From NCBI RefSeq assembly GCF_008281175.1, contig NZ_CP036524.1, positions 1,860,001 to 1,924,000 of the forward strand: a stretch of 64,000 nt of DNA, given 5' to 3'. Of the stretch, positions 9,483-17,105 are shown piece after piece (positions within the stretch are counted from its first letter, which is position 1; the number at the start of each line of letters is the position of its first letter). Under the pieces are notes generated by a model. That model worked only from the letters and a program-made list of their open reading frames with translations. It did no database searches and had not been told where the DNA came from. The stretch is from [Clostridium] hylemonae DSM 15053. GTDB taxonomy: Bacteria; Bacillota; Clostridia; Lachnospirales; Lachnospiraceae. A program made the translations under genes and the position numbers.

Positions 9483-10541
9483 TCAGCTTTCCCGAAGCTT
9501 CACAGCCGATGCTGCTTTACGCCGCCGGTCTTCATCTATGGCAGCATAGTGCTTTTTCGTCGTATTGACATCCTTGTGGCCGAGAACGTCGGCGACAAGA
9601 TAAATATCGCCCGTCTCTTTGTATAGTGAAGTGCCGTAAGTGCTTCTCAGCTTATGCGGTGTGATCTTTTTGTTTGGAGTTACCTGTCTGGCGTATTTCT
9701 TTACCATATTTTCCATCGCCTGTATTCCCATCCGTCTGCGCTGAGTAGAAAGAAAGAGGGCATTTTCATGGCCGGAGAGGGGAGTGGCGGCTTTTCTGTC
9801 TCCATTGATATATGTCAGCAAAGCTTTCTCAACCTCTTCTCCGAAATAGACTACCATCTGGTTGCCGCCCTTTCGCGTCACGGTAATTCCATTGTTCTTA
9901 AAATCCACATCCGTCAGATCAAGTCCTACACATTCCGACACACGGATGCCTGTGCCAAGAAGCAAGGTCAAAATAGCCAGATCCCGGTCCTTAGTCTTGT
10001 GGTAATAAGTCAATGCCTGTCCGGATAATTTACTTCCGCATGTTTCTACGTAGTCCAGAAGCAATGCGACTTCATCTGCGTCAAGCCGTATGATCGCCTT
10101 GTCGTGCAGCTTTGGCATGTCTACAAGCAAAGTGGGATTCTTTGTAATTATCTGGTGCTTAAAATAATAGCTGTAGAAGCTCCGCAGGGCGGACATTTTT
10201 CTGGAAAGGCCTTTTTCACTGTTTGTGATCAGTTCATCCTCATGCCTGTATACTTTCAGATATTCCATATATTCCTCAATGTCTACGGGTTCGAGCTTCT
10301 CCAGATCTGAAACGTCAAACTGCGAGATCGTATGATTTTTATAGTTCGGATTGGCCTCCATAAGAAAATGAAAGAAAACCCGTATGTCATATGCATAGTT
10401 TATCCTCGTTTTAGCTGAAGACTTTGGCTCCATTGCGCGAAAATAATCCCTGGCAAACGGCGGCAGGGTTTTTAAGACTTCTCTGAGCCGAAGTGTCTGA
10501 TTGATCTGTGTCTGTTCATGATACGATTTTGATTCTGCCAT
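9483..10541 (-). CDS. XerC/D-like tyrosine recombinase
   Basis: 352 residues if started at the ATG at 10541 (AGGGGGAA upstream; a 12-residue longer form is possible). It has an N-terminal SAM-like core-binding domain followed by a catalytic domain with the full set: Arg in GTGIRVSE, Lys in RKGGNQ, HKLRSTYGT (H-x-x-R), His in LGHKDVNTT and the Tyr nucleophile in KKHYAAI. Length and lack of phage neighbours fit a chromosomal Xer-type enzyme rather than a prophage integrase. A short MATE-gene relic on its far side hints that this spot has been rearranged. Function as a dimer resolvase is not proved by the sequence. Confidence 0.88.
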   Translation of the reverse strand: MAESKSYHEQTQINQTLRLREVLKTLPPFARDYFRAMEPKSSAKTRINYAYDIRVFFHFLMEANPNYKNHTISQFDVSDLEKLEPVDIEEYMEYLKVYRHEDELITNSEKGLSRKMSALRSFYSYYFKHQIITKNPTLLVDMPKLHDKAIIRLDADEVALLLDYVETCGSKLSGQALTYYHKTKDRDLAILTLLLGTGIRVSECVGLDLTDVDFKNNGITVTRKGGNQMVVYFGEEVEKALLTYINGDRKAATPLSGHENALFLSTQRRRMGIQAMENMVKKYARQVTPNKKITPHKLRSTYGTSLYKETGDIYLVADVLGHKDVNTTKKHYAAIDEDRRRKAASAVKLRES

Positions 10542-10716
10542 AAGAAATAAATTCCCCCTTGTTATCTTGTCAGGCATGTATTGATGCCTGAAACCCCTTG
10601 AATTATGGTAATTATAGCATTATATGATTTCTTTGTCCATATCTTTTGGAAAAATCGGTATTTGTCGTATAGATGTATTGCGCAAATAAAAAAGAAAGTG
10701 TCCGGCACAGTATAAC

Positions 10717-10761
10717 GGCGGCATGTTCTGTCATGCGTTACTGCTCTTTGAACACGCCGCC
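10717..10761. repeat. Inverted repeat in the recombinase-yneA intergenic region
   Basis: GGCGGCATGTTC (10717-10728) pairs with GAACACGCCGCC (10750-10761) with one mismatch around a 21-nt loop. It could be a leader or terminator hairpin of either minus-strand neighbour, or a recombinase-related site. No T-run follows directly. The rest of 10542-10885 holds no convincing gene. Confidence 0.45.
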
Positions 10762-10820
10762 AATAGGTGAGTATAATATATATAAGGCTGTATAAGCTTA
10801 TATATCCATCTGAATTACAT

Positions 10821-10860
10821 ACTTGGGATCCCGGCACTGTATGTGCTGAATTTCCTATTT
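10821..10860 (+). pseudogene. 40-bp relic of a second MATE transporter gene
   Basis: Positions 10821-10860 match 9294-9333 inside the intact MATE gene at 34 of 40 bases, in the same orientation. In frame it reads IPALYVLNFLF, the same as the MATE protein, and within that peptide the differences are at silent codon positions. So it derives from a homologous coding sequence that had diverged under selection, not from a recent copy. It loses similarity abruptly at 10861, where a T/A-rich repeat begins. Confidence 0.6.
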
Positions 10861-10888
10861 TATCTATATCTATTTTTATCTATATCTA
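10859..10888. repeat. Two direct copies of a 14-bp TTTATCTATATCTA unit
   Basis: The unit occurs at 10859-10872 and 10875-10888. The second copy contains the stop codon of the LysM gene. It marks the right edge of the MATE relic. Confidence 0.7.
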
Positions 10889-11245
10889 TCTGAATGCAGT
10901 ATCATAATACGCGATCGTCAGATACTGGCTGTCCTGGATATCGTCAGACTTGAGTCCGTTGATCTCTTTTACTTCATCAATATATTCAATTATAGAACCG
11001 TCTTTCTCATTCATATATTCCTCGGCAATTCCCCACAGTGTGTCACCTGACTGAATCTCGATACTTTTGTAATATCTGTGTTCCACCGGCGCTTCGTCTG
11101 TGCTGCCGTGCGCATCGGCAAAATTGCAGCCGAGCAGGATGCTCATGCACAACACCAATACGAGTGCCGATACAACAACTGCCAGTTTCTTCATATATAC
11201 TTGTCTTCTTCTCTTGCCTGCCGCGTATGATCTGTGTGCTCTCAT
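10886..11245 (-). CDS. LysM-domain protein, YneA-like SOS cell-division inhibitor candidate
   Basis: 119 residues: a basic N-terminus, a hydrophobic segment (about 19-39) ending in a lipobox-like LLGC, then a short linker and a LysM domain (IQSGDTLWGIAEEYM ... YLTIAYYD). Size, layout and the divergent position next to lexA match Bacillus YneA, the SOS-induced division suppressor. Bacillus YneA has a plain membrane anchor; the LLGC motif here suggests a lipoprotein instead. The ATG at 11245 follows GAGGAGG. A consensus promoter with LexA-like boxes lies upstream. Function is inferred from context and architecture. Confidence 0.8.
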   Translation of the reverse strand: MRAHRSYAAGKRRRQVYMKKLAVVVSALVLVLCMSILLGCNFADAHGSTDEAPVEHRYYKSIEIQSGDTLWGIAEEYMNEKDGSIIEYIDEVKEINGLKSDDIQDSQYLTIAYYDTAFR

Positions 11246-11279
11246 AACTGCTCCTCCTCATTACCCCTTCTTCTAAACG

Positions 11280-11291
11280 AACAACTGTTCT
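11280..11291 (-). promoter_or_regulatory. LexA operator 1 (downstream of the yneA-like -10)
   Basis: Read on the minus strand this is GAAC-AGTT-GTTT, a match to the Gram-positive LexA (Cheo/DinR) box GAAC-N4-GTTY. It lies just downstream of the -10 of the LysM-gene promoter, where a bound repressor would block transcription. Confidence 0.65.
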
Positions 11292-11300
11292 ATATAAAGA

Positions 11301-11329
11301 TTATATAATCCGAACGCACGTTTGTCAAT
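11301..11329 (-). promoter_or_regulatory. Consensus sigma-A promoter of the yneA-like gene
   Basis: On the minus strand TTGACA (11329-11324) and TATAAT (11306-11301) are both perfect and 17 bases apart. The spacer contains LexA operator 2. Confidence 0.85.
11313..11324 (+). promoter_or_regulatory. LexA operator 2 (inside the yneA-like promoter spacer)
   Basis: GAAC-GCAC-GTTT at 11313-11324, preceded by C, closely matches the CGAAC-N4-GTTY LexA box of Firmicutes. It sits between the -35 and -10 of the divergent LysM-gene promoter. Confidence 0.75.
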
Positions 11330-11348
11330 AGTAATCCTTAAATTAATC

Positions 11349-11373
11349 GAACATATTTTCTAAACATTTGTTT
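11349..11373 (+). promoter_or_regulatory. Two degenerate LexA-like boxes at the lexA promoter
   Basis: GAAC-ATAT-TTTC (11349-11360) and AAAC-ATTT-GTTT (11362-11373) each miss the GAAC-N4-GTTY box by one base. The second overlaps the likely -35 of lexA. They may allow weak autoregulation, as is common for lexA. Confidence 0.4.
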
Positions 11374-11395
11374 GCTTTTTTACTTTTGCTATGAT
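11368..11395 (+). promoter_or_regulatory. Probable lexA promoter
   Basis: TTGTTT (11368-11373) and TATGAT (11390-11395) are 16 bases apart, and the -10 is extended (TGCTATGAT). The lexA ATG lies 50 bases downstream behind AAGGAGG. Confidence 0.5.
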
Positions 11396-11445
11396 AAAAT
11401 AAGTATAAAAGCAGAAAGTACGGATAAAAATTAAGGAGGTTTCTT

Positions 11446-12063
11446 ATGGCGCAAGGTAAAATCAGTCCTAAGCAGCAGGAAATATTAGAATACATAAAGG
11501 CACAGATACTGGAACGGGGATTTCCGCCTGCAGTGCGCGATATCTGCGAAGCGGTACATCTCAAATCTACGTCATCGGTCCACTCTCACCTGGAGACGCT
11601 GGAAAAGAACGGATATATCCGTAGAGACCCGACCAAGCCGAGAGCAATTGAGATATTGGATGATTCCTTTAATTTTACGAGACGTGAGATGGTAAATGTC
11701 CCGATCCTCGGGCGTGTAGCGGCAGGGGAACCTATTCTTGCCGAGCAGAATATAGAGAACTACTTCCCTATTCCGATGGAATACATGCCGAACAAGCAGA
11801 CGTTTATGCTCAAGGTGAAAGGTGAAAGCATGATCAATGCCGGGATCCTGGACGGAGATTATGTATTGGTGGAGGAACGAAAGACAGCCCGCAACGGGGA
11901 AATGGTCGTCGCGCTCGTCGATGACGGAGCTACGGTCAAGACGTTCTACAAAGAAGAAGGCATTATCCGCCTGCAGCCGCAGAACGATACAATGGATCCT
12001 ATTATCGTGCGTGACGTTCAGATATTGGGGAAGGTTATTGGCGTATTCCGTTTTTTTGACTGA
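11446..12063 (+). CDS. lexA: LexA, SOS-response repressor
   Basis: 205 residues, normal length. The N-terminal winged HTH reads SPKQQEILEYIKAQILERG and STSSVHSHLETLEKNGYIRR. The self-cleavage site is the Ala-Gly in VAAGEPILAEQ, and the catalytic Ser is in GESMINAG and Lys in GATVKTFYKEEG. On DNA damage RecA filaments trigger cleavage and derepression. It is divergent from a YneA-like gene with LexA boxes in between, the same arrangement as in Bacillus. Confidence 0.97.
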   Translation: MAQGKISPKQQEILEYIKAQILERGFPPAVRDICEAVHLKSTSSVHSHLETLEKNGYIRRDPTKPRAIEILDDSFNFTRREMVNVPILGRVAAGEPILAEQNIENYFPIPMEYMPNKQTFMLKVKGESMINAGILDGDYVLVEERKTARNGEMVVALVDDGATVKTFYKEEGIIRLQPQNDTMDPIIVRDVQILGKVIGVFRFFD

Positions 12064-12093
12064 TCCCTTACATAACATAAATAAAATATGAAA

Positions 12094-12137
12094 AAGAGCG
12101 TTCCGTGACTGTGTTAATAGTCATGAAGAACGCTCTT
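12094..12137. terminator. Bidirectional rho-independent terminator
   Basis: AAGAGCGTT (12094-12102) pairs with AACGCTCTT (12129-12137), flanked by A and T runs. It separates lexA from the convergent ABC permease gene. Confidence 0.85.
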
Positions 12138-12156
12138 TTCCTATTTTGGCATTTTG

Positions 12157-13260
12157 TTATGTCACCTGATGTCCGCCAAAGATGTTTCGGCAGCCTTTCC
12201 ACGCTGTCAATCCCATAACAATGGTCAGAAAGATATTCAAATATGACATCGGTATGCGAAGGCCGCCAAGCCTCATGTCTTCCATTCCTAGCACTAACGC
12301 TGCGTTGAAATCCCCCGACGGCATGATGGAAAGGAACTGGTTGAGCGGCAGAATGTCCAGTTTATCAATCAGTATGATCGGAACAATGTACAGCAGCAGG
12401 GCGACCAGCACAGCTGTAAATGCATTTTTTGATAACGCAGATATAAGCAGTGTGATGCAGGTGAGAAGCACAGCGCCTATTACCGCGAATATTATGACAA
12501 GTATCATAGCCTGCAGACAGCTGAGTGTGCGGGGGACTGTCCAGAACAGGCCGTGTGCGGCTGCCTGCACCGTCGCATCCCATCCTTTTACGCCATATTG
12601 TATAAATATTGCCCCGGCCGGGAGGGCGATCGTGAAAAGGGCAAGCAGGACGGAAAAGCAGACGGATGCTGTTATCTTAGCCCGGATGCACGTGCTCTTT
12701 CCTTTTTTGGATGTCAGCAGGAGCGCGTCCATACCGCTGGAATATTCCTCCGAGAAAACAGGCGCCACGGTGATGACGATCAGAAACCCGGCTATGAGAA
12801 GCATGGATTCCATGCATAGCATAGCTGTCTCCCACCCCCTTGTATACCCGATCTGAAATGGCTGCTCTTTGATCTGCGGGTAAGCGGATTCAATGTCTTC
12901 CTCAGTCAAAGGTTTCACCTTATCCCACGATTCCCATACAAACATGGACGATATGGATTTTGTCACCCAGTCTCCCTTGTAAGATAATTCCTCCGGGCTG
13001 CCGGAGTCTATGGCTGCCTTTAGAATATCATTTACCTTGTCTGCATTCAGCTCTCCTCTGTACTTATCTGCAATTGTTTTTTCATACGCCGCGGCTTTCC
13101 TGCCGTGATATGTCGTTCCATCCGCAGTTTTTACTTCCAGATAGTCGATGCGCTGATTAAGCAGCAATATGATCATAACGAGCGTGTAAGCCGCAACGGC
13201 AGCCAGAATGAGCTTTTTATGAATTAATTTTCCGAACTCAAAGCGAAACAGCTGTCCCAT
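12157..13260 (-). CDS. ABC-2-type transporter permease
   Basis: 367-residue membrane protein. A TM helix at about 17-34 is followed by an extracytoplasmic loop of roughly 120 residues and then about five TM helices, with FSEEYSSGMDALLLTSKKGKS in the cytoplasmic loop typical of ABC-2 permeases. The ATG at 13260 lies inside the 3' end of the ATPase gene (23-nt overlap), so the pair is co-translated. No substrate can be read from the sequence; clostridial modules of this kind often export peptides or confer resistance. Confidence 0.85.
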   Translation of the reverse strand: MGQLFRFEFGKLIHKKLILAAVAAYTLVMIILLLNQRIDYLEVKTADGTTYHGRKAAAYEKTIADKYRGELNADKVNDILKAAIDSGSPEELSYKGDWVTKSISSMFVWESWDKVKPLTEEDIESAYPQIKEQPFQIGYTRGWETAMLCMESMLLIAGFLIVITVAPVFSEEYSSGMDALLLTSKKGKSTCIRAKITASVCFSVLLALFTIALPAGAIFIQYGVKGWDATVQAAAHGLFWTVPRTLSCLQAMILVIIFAVIGAVLLTCITLLISALSKNAFTAVLVALLLYIVPIILIDKLDILPLNQFLSIMPSGDFNAALVLGMEDMRLGGLRIPMSYLNIFLTIVMGLTAWKGCRNIFGGHQVT

Positions 13261-14134
13261 AAGCGTCCTCTCCTTTCCCGCTGAAATAATAGAGATATAT
13301 GTCTTCCAGCGCCGCCTCTGCTTTTACCGCCTCCTCAGCAGGTTTTTCCTCAGATACAATGCGCAGTACGGTCCTGTCTCCCCTGCTTTTTACATTTACG
13401 ACTGTATAAGCCTCCTCCATTTTGGCAGCTCTTGATGCGCTGACCTCACATTCCCATACAAAGTCTCTGATATCCGAAGTGATCTCTTCCAGTGTTCCGG
13501 TTTTGATAAAACGTCCTTCCTTCATGATGAAAATTTTATCCGCAATGTATTCAATATCCGCCACAATGTGCGTTGAGAGCAGCACGATCTTATCTTTTGA
13601 AAATGAGCTGATAAGGTTGCGGAAACGCACGCGTTCCTTCGGGTCAAGGCCCGACGTCGGTTCATCCAGCACGAGTATTTTCGGATCGTTCAGCATTGCC
13701 TGGGCAATACCGAGCCTGCGCTGCATTCCGCCGGAAAAGGTTTTGATCTTTCTGTCTTTCTCAGACAGAAGCCCCGTAAGCTCCAGCAGTTCCATGGACC
13801 GCTCCGCAGCTGTCATTTTATTGAGTCCTTTTAGCGCTGCCATATAGAGTAAGAACTTAAGTGCTGTAAATTCGGGATAATAACCAAACTTCTGAGGCAG
13901 ATAGCCTAAAATACCGCGGTAGTCCTCTCCCATCATATGAATGTCCTGCCGGCAGTAGTATATGGAGCCGGAGGTGGGGGCGAGTATGTCGCATATAAGC
14001 CGCATCAGCGTCGTCTTGCCCGCTCCGTTGGCCCCAAGCAGACCGTAAATGCCCGGTGTCAGGCACATACTGAGCTGATCTACCGCCAGTTTGGCGCCGT
14101 ACCTTTTTGTTATCTGTTCTAATTGTAATTCCAT
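13238..14134 (-). CDS. ABC transporter ATP-binding protein
   Basis: 298 residues. Walker A GANGAGKTT, signature FSGGMQRRLGIAQAML, Walker B ILVLDEPTSGLD and switch His in LLSTHIVADIE are all intact. The C-terminal 70 residues form a small extra domain typical of drug and bacteriocin exporter ATPases. It overlaps the upstream membrane-protein gene by 16 nt and the permease by 23 nt, in one operon with the sigma factor. Confidence 0.93.
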   Translation of the reverse strand: MELQLEQITKRYGAKLAVDQLSMCLTPGIYGLLGANGAGKTTLMRLICDILAPTSGSIYYCRQDIHMMGEDYRGILGYLPQKFGYYPEFTALKFLLYMAALKGLNKMTAAERSMELLELTGLLSEKDRKIKTFSGGMQRRLGIAQAMLNDPKILVLDEPTSGLDPKERVRFRNLISSFSKDKIVLLSTHIVADIEYIADKIFIMKEGRFIKTGTLEEITSDIRDFVWECEVSASRAAKMEEAYTVVNVKSRGDRTVLRIVSEEKPAEEAVKAEAALEDIYLYYFSGKGEDAYGTAVSL

Positions 14135-14907
14135 AACTCATCCCATCCTTTCCCTTTCTGTCCGATAAACCTGACATATAAATATACCTGAACGCTAAGA
14201 AGGATCATGCTGGCAGCGAGCGCGGCAGCGGTTACGGCTGTTGTCTGAATGCCGGAAAGAATCTCCTCCAGCAGAACATAATACTTCTGCATGTACAGGC
14301 AGACGAGACAGAGAAAGATTCCGGCGCATACAAGGATATAATTCACACTGCTGTTCCTTATTCTGCGTATCAGATACATGTATACGGAACAGGATACAGT
14401 GAAAGGGACCACTACCCGGAGCAGACAGCTGTATGGTGCAGTACCGGTTTTCACTATGGCCGCCGAAAGGACGGCCAATATGAACGTATCGGCCAGCCCG
14501 AATATGAGAAGTCTCATGCAGCATATGTCTTTCAGGTTATATCTGGATGACTGCTCCAGCTCCCACATTCCTTCCGAAAAGCTGCGGGCGAGCACTGGAA
14601 ATACAGTGACGCCTAACACCGGGGAAGCCACTGACAGCGTGGTGAGTCCGTTTGAGTGCGGAGCATGCACGCAGATCCACAGTCCAAATATAAGAAGGAA
14701 GCTTTCTGTCAGCCAGAGTGAGGCTGGAATATAGGCCAGCTGTATTTTCAGCCGCAGCCAGAATGGAGTCTTCTCCTTTTTGTGCTCTTTCCCTGCCTCT
14801 GTTTTCAGTTTGTAAAGTGCAGCGTTTTTCCGGCCGGAACTGATATCCGGAGGGCTGTACGCTTCCAGAAGTGTCTGCAGTTCCTTTTCTTTTTTTGATA
14901 AAGTCAA
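14119..14907 (-). CDS. Six-TM membrane protein of an ECF sigma/ABC module, possible anti-sigma factor
   Basis: 262 residues: an N-terminal cytoplasmic part of about 55 residues rich in Lys/Glu, then six predicted TM helices. The start is a TTG at 14907 that overlaps the sigma-factor stop and has GGAGG 7 bases before it. No zinc-finger (HC2) motif is seen. It lies directly after the sigma factor, the usual place of an anti-sigma factor, but it could equally be a second permease subunit. The family is not recognised. Confidence 0.7.
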   Translation of the reverse strand: MTLSKKEKELQTLLEAYSPPDISSGRKNAALYKLKTEAGKEHKKEKTPFWLRLKIQLAYIPASLWLTESFLLIFGLWICVHAPHSNGLTTLSVASPVLGVTVFPVLARSFSEGMWELEQSSRYNLKDICCMRLLIFGLADTFILAVLSAAIVKTGTAPYSCLLRVVVPFTVSCSVYMYLIRRIRNSSVNYILVCAGIFLCLVCLYMQKYYVLLEEILSGIQTTAVTAAALAASMILLSVQVYLYVRFIGQKGKGWDELWNYN

Positions 14908-15392
14908 TTGAATTCCTCCTCATCCAGCAGTTTCCGCAGCTTGTCCATGCTTTGTCGCAGCCTGGATTTGACCGTGGGGATGCTGCTGTCCGTTATCGTT
15001 GCTATTTCCTGTATCGAGAGCTGGTGGTAAAATCTCAAAATCACCACATCCCTCTGCATCCGGGGCAGTTTCTCAAGTGCGGCCCTGATGACCTGGCCGC
15101 TCTCCATACGGGCAAGATTTTTATCCTCTTCTGCCCTGCCTGGGGAGAGACCGAGCGTGACAGCTTCTTCGGGAATCTCTTTTTCCTTACGGAAATGATC
15201 ATAGCAGACGTTCCGGGCTATCCGGAACAGCCACGCTTTGAACTTCCGCTTTTCTGTATATGTGCCGTAAAACCGGATCAGCCGCAGAAAAGTCTCCTGG
15301 GTGCAGTCATACGCGGCCTCTTCATTGCCTGTCATGTAATAGGAAAAACGGAAAATCTCGTCATAATACTGAAGTATCTTTTTTTCGTCCAG
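14904..15392 (-). CDS. ECF-type RNA polymerase sigma factor
   Basis: Sigma-70 family with region 2 (CTQETFLRLIRFY ... FKAWLFRIARNVCYDHFRKE) and region 4 (LPRMQRDVVILRFYHQLSIQEIATI ... TVKSRLRQSMDKLRKLL). The first ATG (15335) would cut off the front of region 2. The same frame continues upstream as LDEKKILQYYDEIFRFSYY, which belongs to the family, back to a stop near 15422, with no ATG, GTG or TTG. The best start is a CTG at 15392 with AGAAGG 9 bases upstream (162 residues). Alternatively the A7 run at 15379-15385 marks a frameshift from a GTG frame. It heads the ABC-module operon. Confidence 0.85.
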   Translation of the reverse strand: MDEKKILQYYDEIFRFSYYMTGNEEAAYDCTQETFLRLIRFYGTYTEKRKFKAWLFRIARNVCYDHFRKEKEIPEEAVTLGLSPGRAEEDKNLARMESGQVIRAALEKLPRMQRDVVILRFYHQLSIQEIATITDSSIPTVKSRLRQSMDKLRKLLDEEEFN

Positions 15393-15467
15393 TTTCCGGC
15401 ACCTTCTTTCTGTCTGTAAAACGTCTTACATATATATAACGCATAAAATCGAGAAAAGGATTTAAAA

Positions 15468-15493
15468 AAGAGGAATGTTTTTTCATTCCTCTT
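15468..15493 (-). terminator. Rho-independent terminator of the obgE-rsfS operon
   Basis: AAGAGGAATG (15468-15477) and CATTCCTCTT (15484-15493) form a stem. On the minus strand it is followed by a T run. It lies 12 bases beyond the rsfS stop. Confidence 0.85.
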
Positions 15494-15504
15494 ATCATAC
15501 AGCA

Positions 15505-15858
15505 TTAATTCAGTTTTTCACGTTCCACGGGCGTGCCGTCGCTCCAGATTCGTTCCAGGTTATAGAAAGCACGATTTTCTTTCTCAAACACATGCACGAT
15601 GATATCGCCGTAGTCCATCAGTACCCATGAACCGCTGCTCAATCCCTCCTGCTGTCTCAGCGTGTAACCGGCCTTTGTCATCTTCTCATCTACATTTTCT
15701 ACAAGCGCCTTTATCTGACTGTCGCTTGTTCCGTCAGTGATAATAAAATAATCCGCGAGAACCGATACACCGGATATATCGATGATCTGTATATTCTCTC
15801 CTTTTTTATCAGATAATGCATCGTATGCGATGCGGGCCATTTCCATTGCGTGTTCCAT
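15505..15858 (-). CDS. rsfS: Ribosomal silencing factor RsfS
   Basis: 117 residues, complete RsfS/Iojap fold: IQIIDISGVSVLADYFIITDGTSDSQI, then GSWVLMDYGDIIVHVF and the FYNLERIW tail. RsfS binds L14 and blocks 30S-50S joining under starvation. The ATG at 15858 follows AAGGAGG. It is the last gene of the obgE-yhbY-nadD-yqeK-rsfS block. Confidence 0.96.
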   Translation of the reverse strand: MEHAMEMARIAYDALSDKKGENIQIIDISGVSVLADYFIITDGTSDSQIKALVENVDEKMTKAGYTLRQQEGLSSGSWVLMDYGDIIVHVFEKENRAFYNLERIWSDGTPVEREKLN

Positions 15859-15863
15859 ACAGG

Positions 15864-16451
15864 CTATTCCTCCTTCTTGCCAAGTTTTTCTTTATAATAT
15901 TGATATGCTTTTTCTGTCATAGGGTCAATGGGCATATTTTTGGAGTCCAGATAGACGAGGGAGTCTTTCAGGATCCGGTAAAGACACTCATCGATATCGG
16001 AAAATGCAAGCTTTCTCACCGCCGCCATATTGGGGAGTTCTTCTCTTCCAGGTTCGATATAGTCCGAAATATATATAATCTTCTCAAGCAGTGTCATATG
16101 TGGCCTGCCGGTCGTATGGCTTGCTATGGCGTCAATGACGTCCTTATCGCGGATATGGAATTTCTTGGCGGCGAGGTACGCGCCCAGTTTTGCGTGAAGA
16201 AGGCTTGGATTGGCAAGCTCAATATCTGACACGCTCAGATGATACCGGTCACAGAGCTTTATTTTTGTATCTGGCGCGATACATTTTGCACAGTCGTGGA
16301 GAAGTCCTGCCATGAGCGCCTGGTCTATGTCCTCATCGTACCGCATGGCCATGGCTGCCGCAGTATACATGACGCCCAGCGTATGCTCATAGCGCTCTCT
16401 GTCGAGGTCTGCCTTTATCCTTCTGCGTATTCTGCTTATCTTCTGCTTCAT
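15864..16451 (-). CDS. yqeK: YqeK, HD-domain Ap4A hydrolase
   Basis: 195 residues with the HD-domain signature: His in RYEHTLGV, HDCAKC in the centre, and IASHTTGRPHM. YqeK enzymes split diadenosine tetraphosphate symmetrically to ADP. The start is 2 bases after the nadD stop and 5 bases before rsfS, the conserved Firmicutes order. Confidence 0.93.
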   Translation of the reverse strand: MKQKISRIRRRIKADLDRERYEHTLGVMYTAAAMAMRYDEDIDQALMAGLLHDCAKCIAPDTKIKLCDRYHLSVSDIELANPSLLHAKLGAYLAAKKFHIRDKDVIDAIASHTTGRPHMTLLEKIIYISDYIEPGREELPNMAAVRKLAFSDIDECLYRILKDSLVYLDSKNMPIDPMTEKAYQYYKEKLGKKEE

Positions 16452-16452
16452 A

Positions 16453-17064
16453 TTACACTTCCTTATATAGATGATGTTTCTTAATATATGCGCGGACTTT
16501 GTCCGGCACCATTGCCCGTATGTCCCCGTTCTGCTTTAATCTCATCCTCAGTCCGCTGGATGAGACGTTCATCAGCGGAGTTGCAAGCAGTTCGATCCTC
16601 GCATCATATTTATCCCTGAGATAATTGATCTGCCCGCACATCTCTTCTTTCGTATCTATATCGTCTCTGTAAGCGGCGAGTATCGTACACGTCGGAAAGA
16701 GCCGCTCCGGGTGGACCCAGCTTTCAATGGCAAAAAGAGAATCTGCGCCTATAATAAAGAAGAACTCACAGTTCTCATATACGCTGCTGAAATGCTCCAT
16801 TGTATCGCAGGAATAGGAGACTTCCTTTTTCCTCGATTCGTATTGCTGAAGTTTAAAATTATCGTGTCCTTCGATCGCAAGCCGTACCATCTCCACCCGG
16901 TCTTCCACATCTGACTCTATAGATGAACGGCGCTTATGCGGCGGATTTCCGTTTGGCATGAACCATACTTCATCGAGCCTGAATAACTCATATGCCGCCT
17001 CGCCAAGCATGAGATGCCCATTGTGTATGGGATCAAATGTACCTCCCATAATGCCTATTTTCAT
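16453..17064 (-). CDS. nadD: Nicotinate-nucleotide adenylyltransferase NadD
   Basis: 203 residues. The N-terminal GGTFDPIHNGHL carries the nucleotidyltransferase HxGH motif, VWFMPNGNPPHK follows and SSSGLRMRL near the C-terminus is the ISSTxIR-like motif. It makes deamido-NAD from nicotinate mononucleotide and ATP. Confidence 0.96.
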   Translation of the reverse strand: MKIGIMGGTFDPIHNGHLMLGEAAYELFRLDEVWFMPNGNPPHKRRSSIESDVEDRVEMVRLAIEGHDNFKLQQYESRKKEVSYSCDTMEHFSSVYENCEFFFIIGADSLFAIESWVHPERLFPTCTILAAYRDDIDTKEEMCGQINYLRDKYDARIELLATPLMNVSSSGLRMRLKQNGDIRAMVPDKVRAYIKKHHLYKEV

Positions 17065-17105
17065 TTATCTGACCTCTGTTTCGGTAATTGGTTTACATAA
17101 ATAAA

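Noticed and set aside
9483-10541. Prophage integrase
   Set aside because: No phage genes, attachment-site repeats or tRNA gene are present; the length and neighbours fit a Xer-type enzyme.
10562-10837. 91-codon minus-strand open frame upstream of the recombinase
   Set aside because: Low-complexity composition, no ribosome binding site and no recognisable domain; it overlaps a hairpin and the MATE relic.
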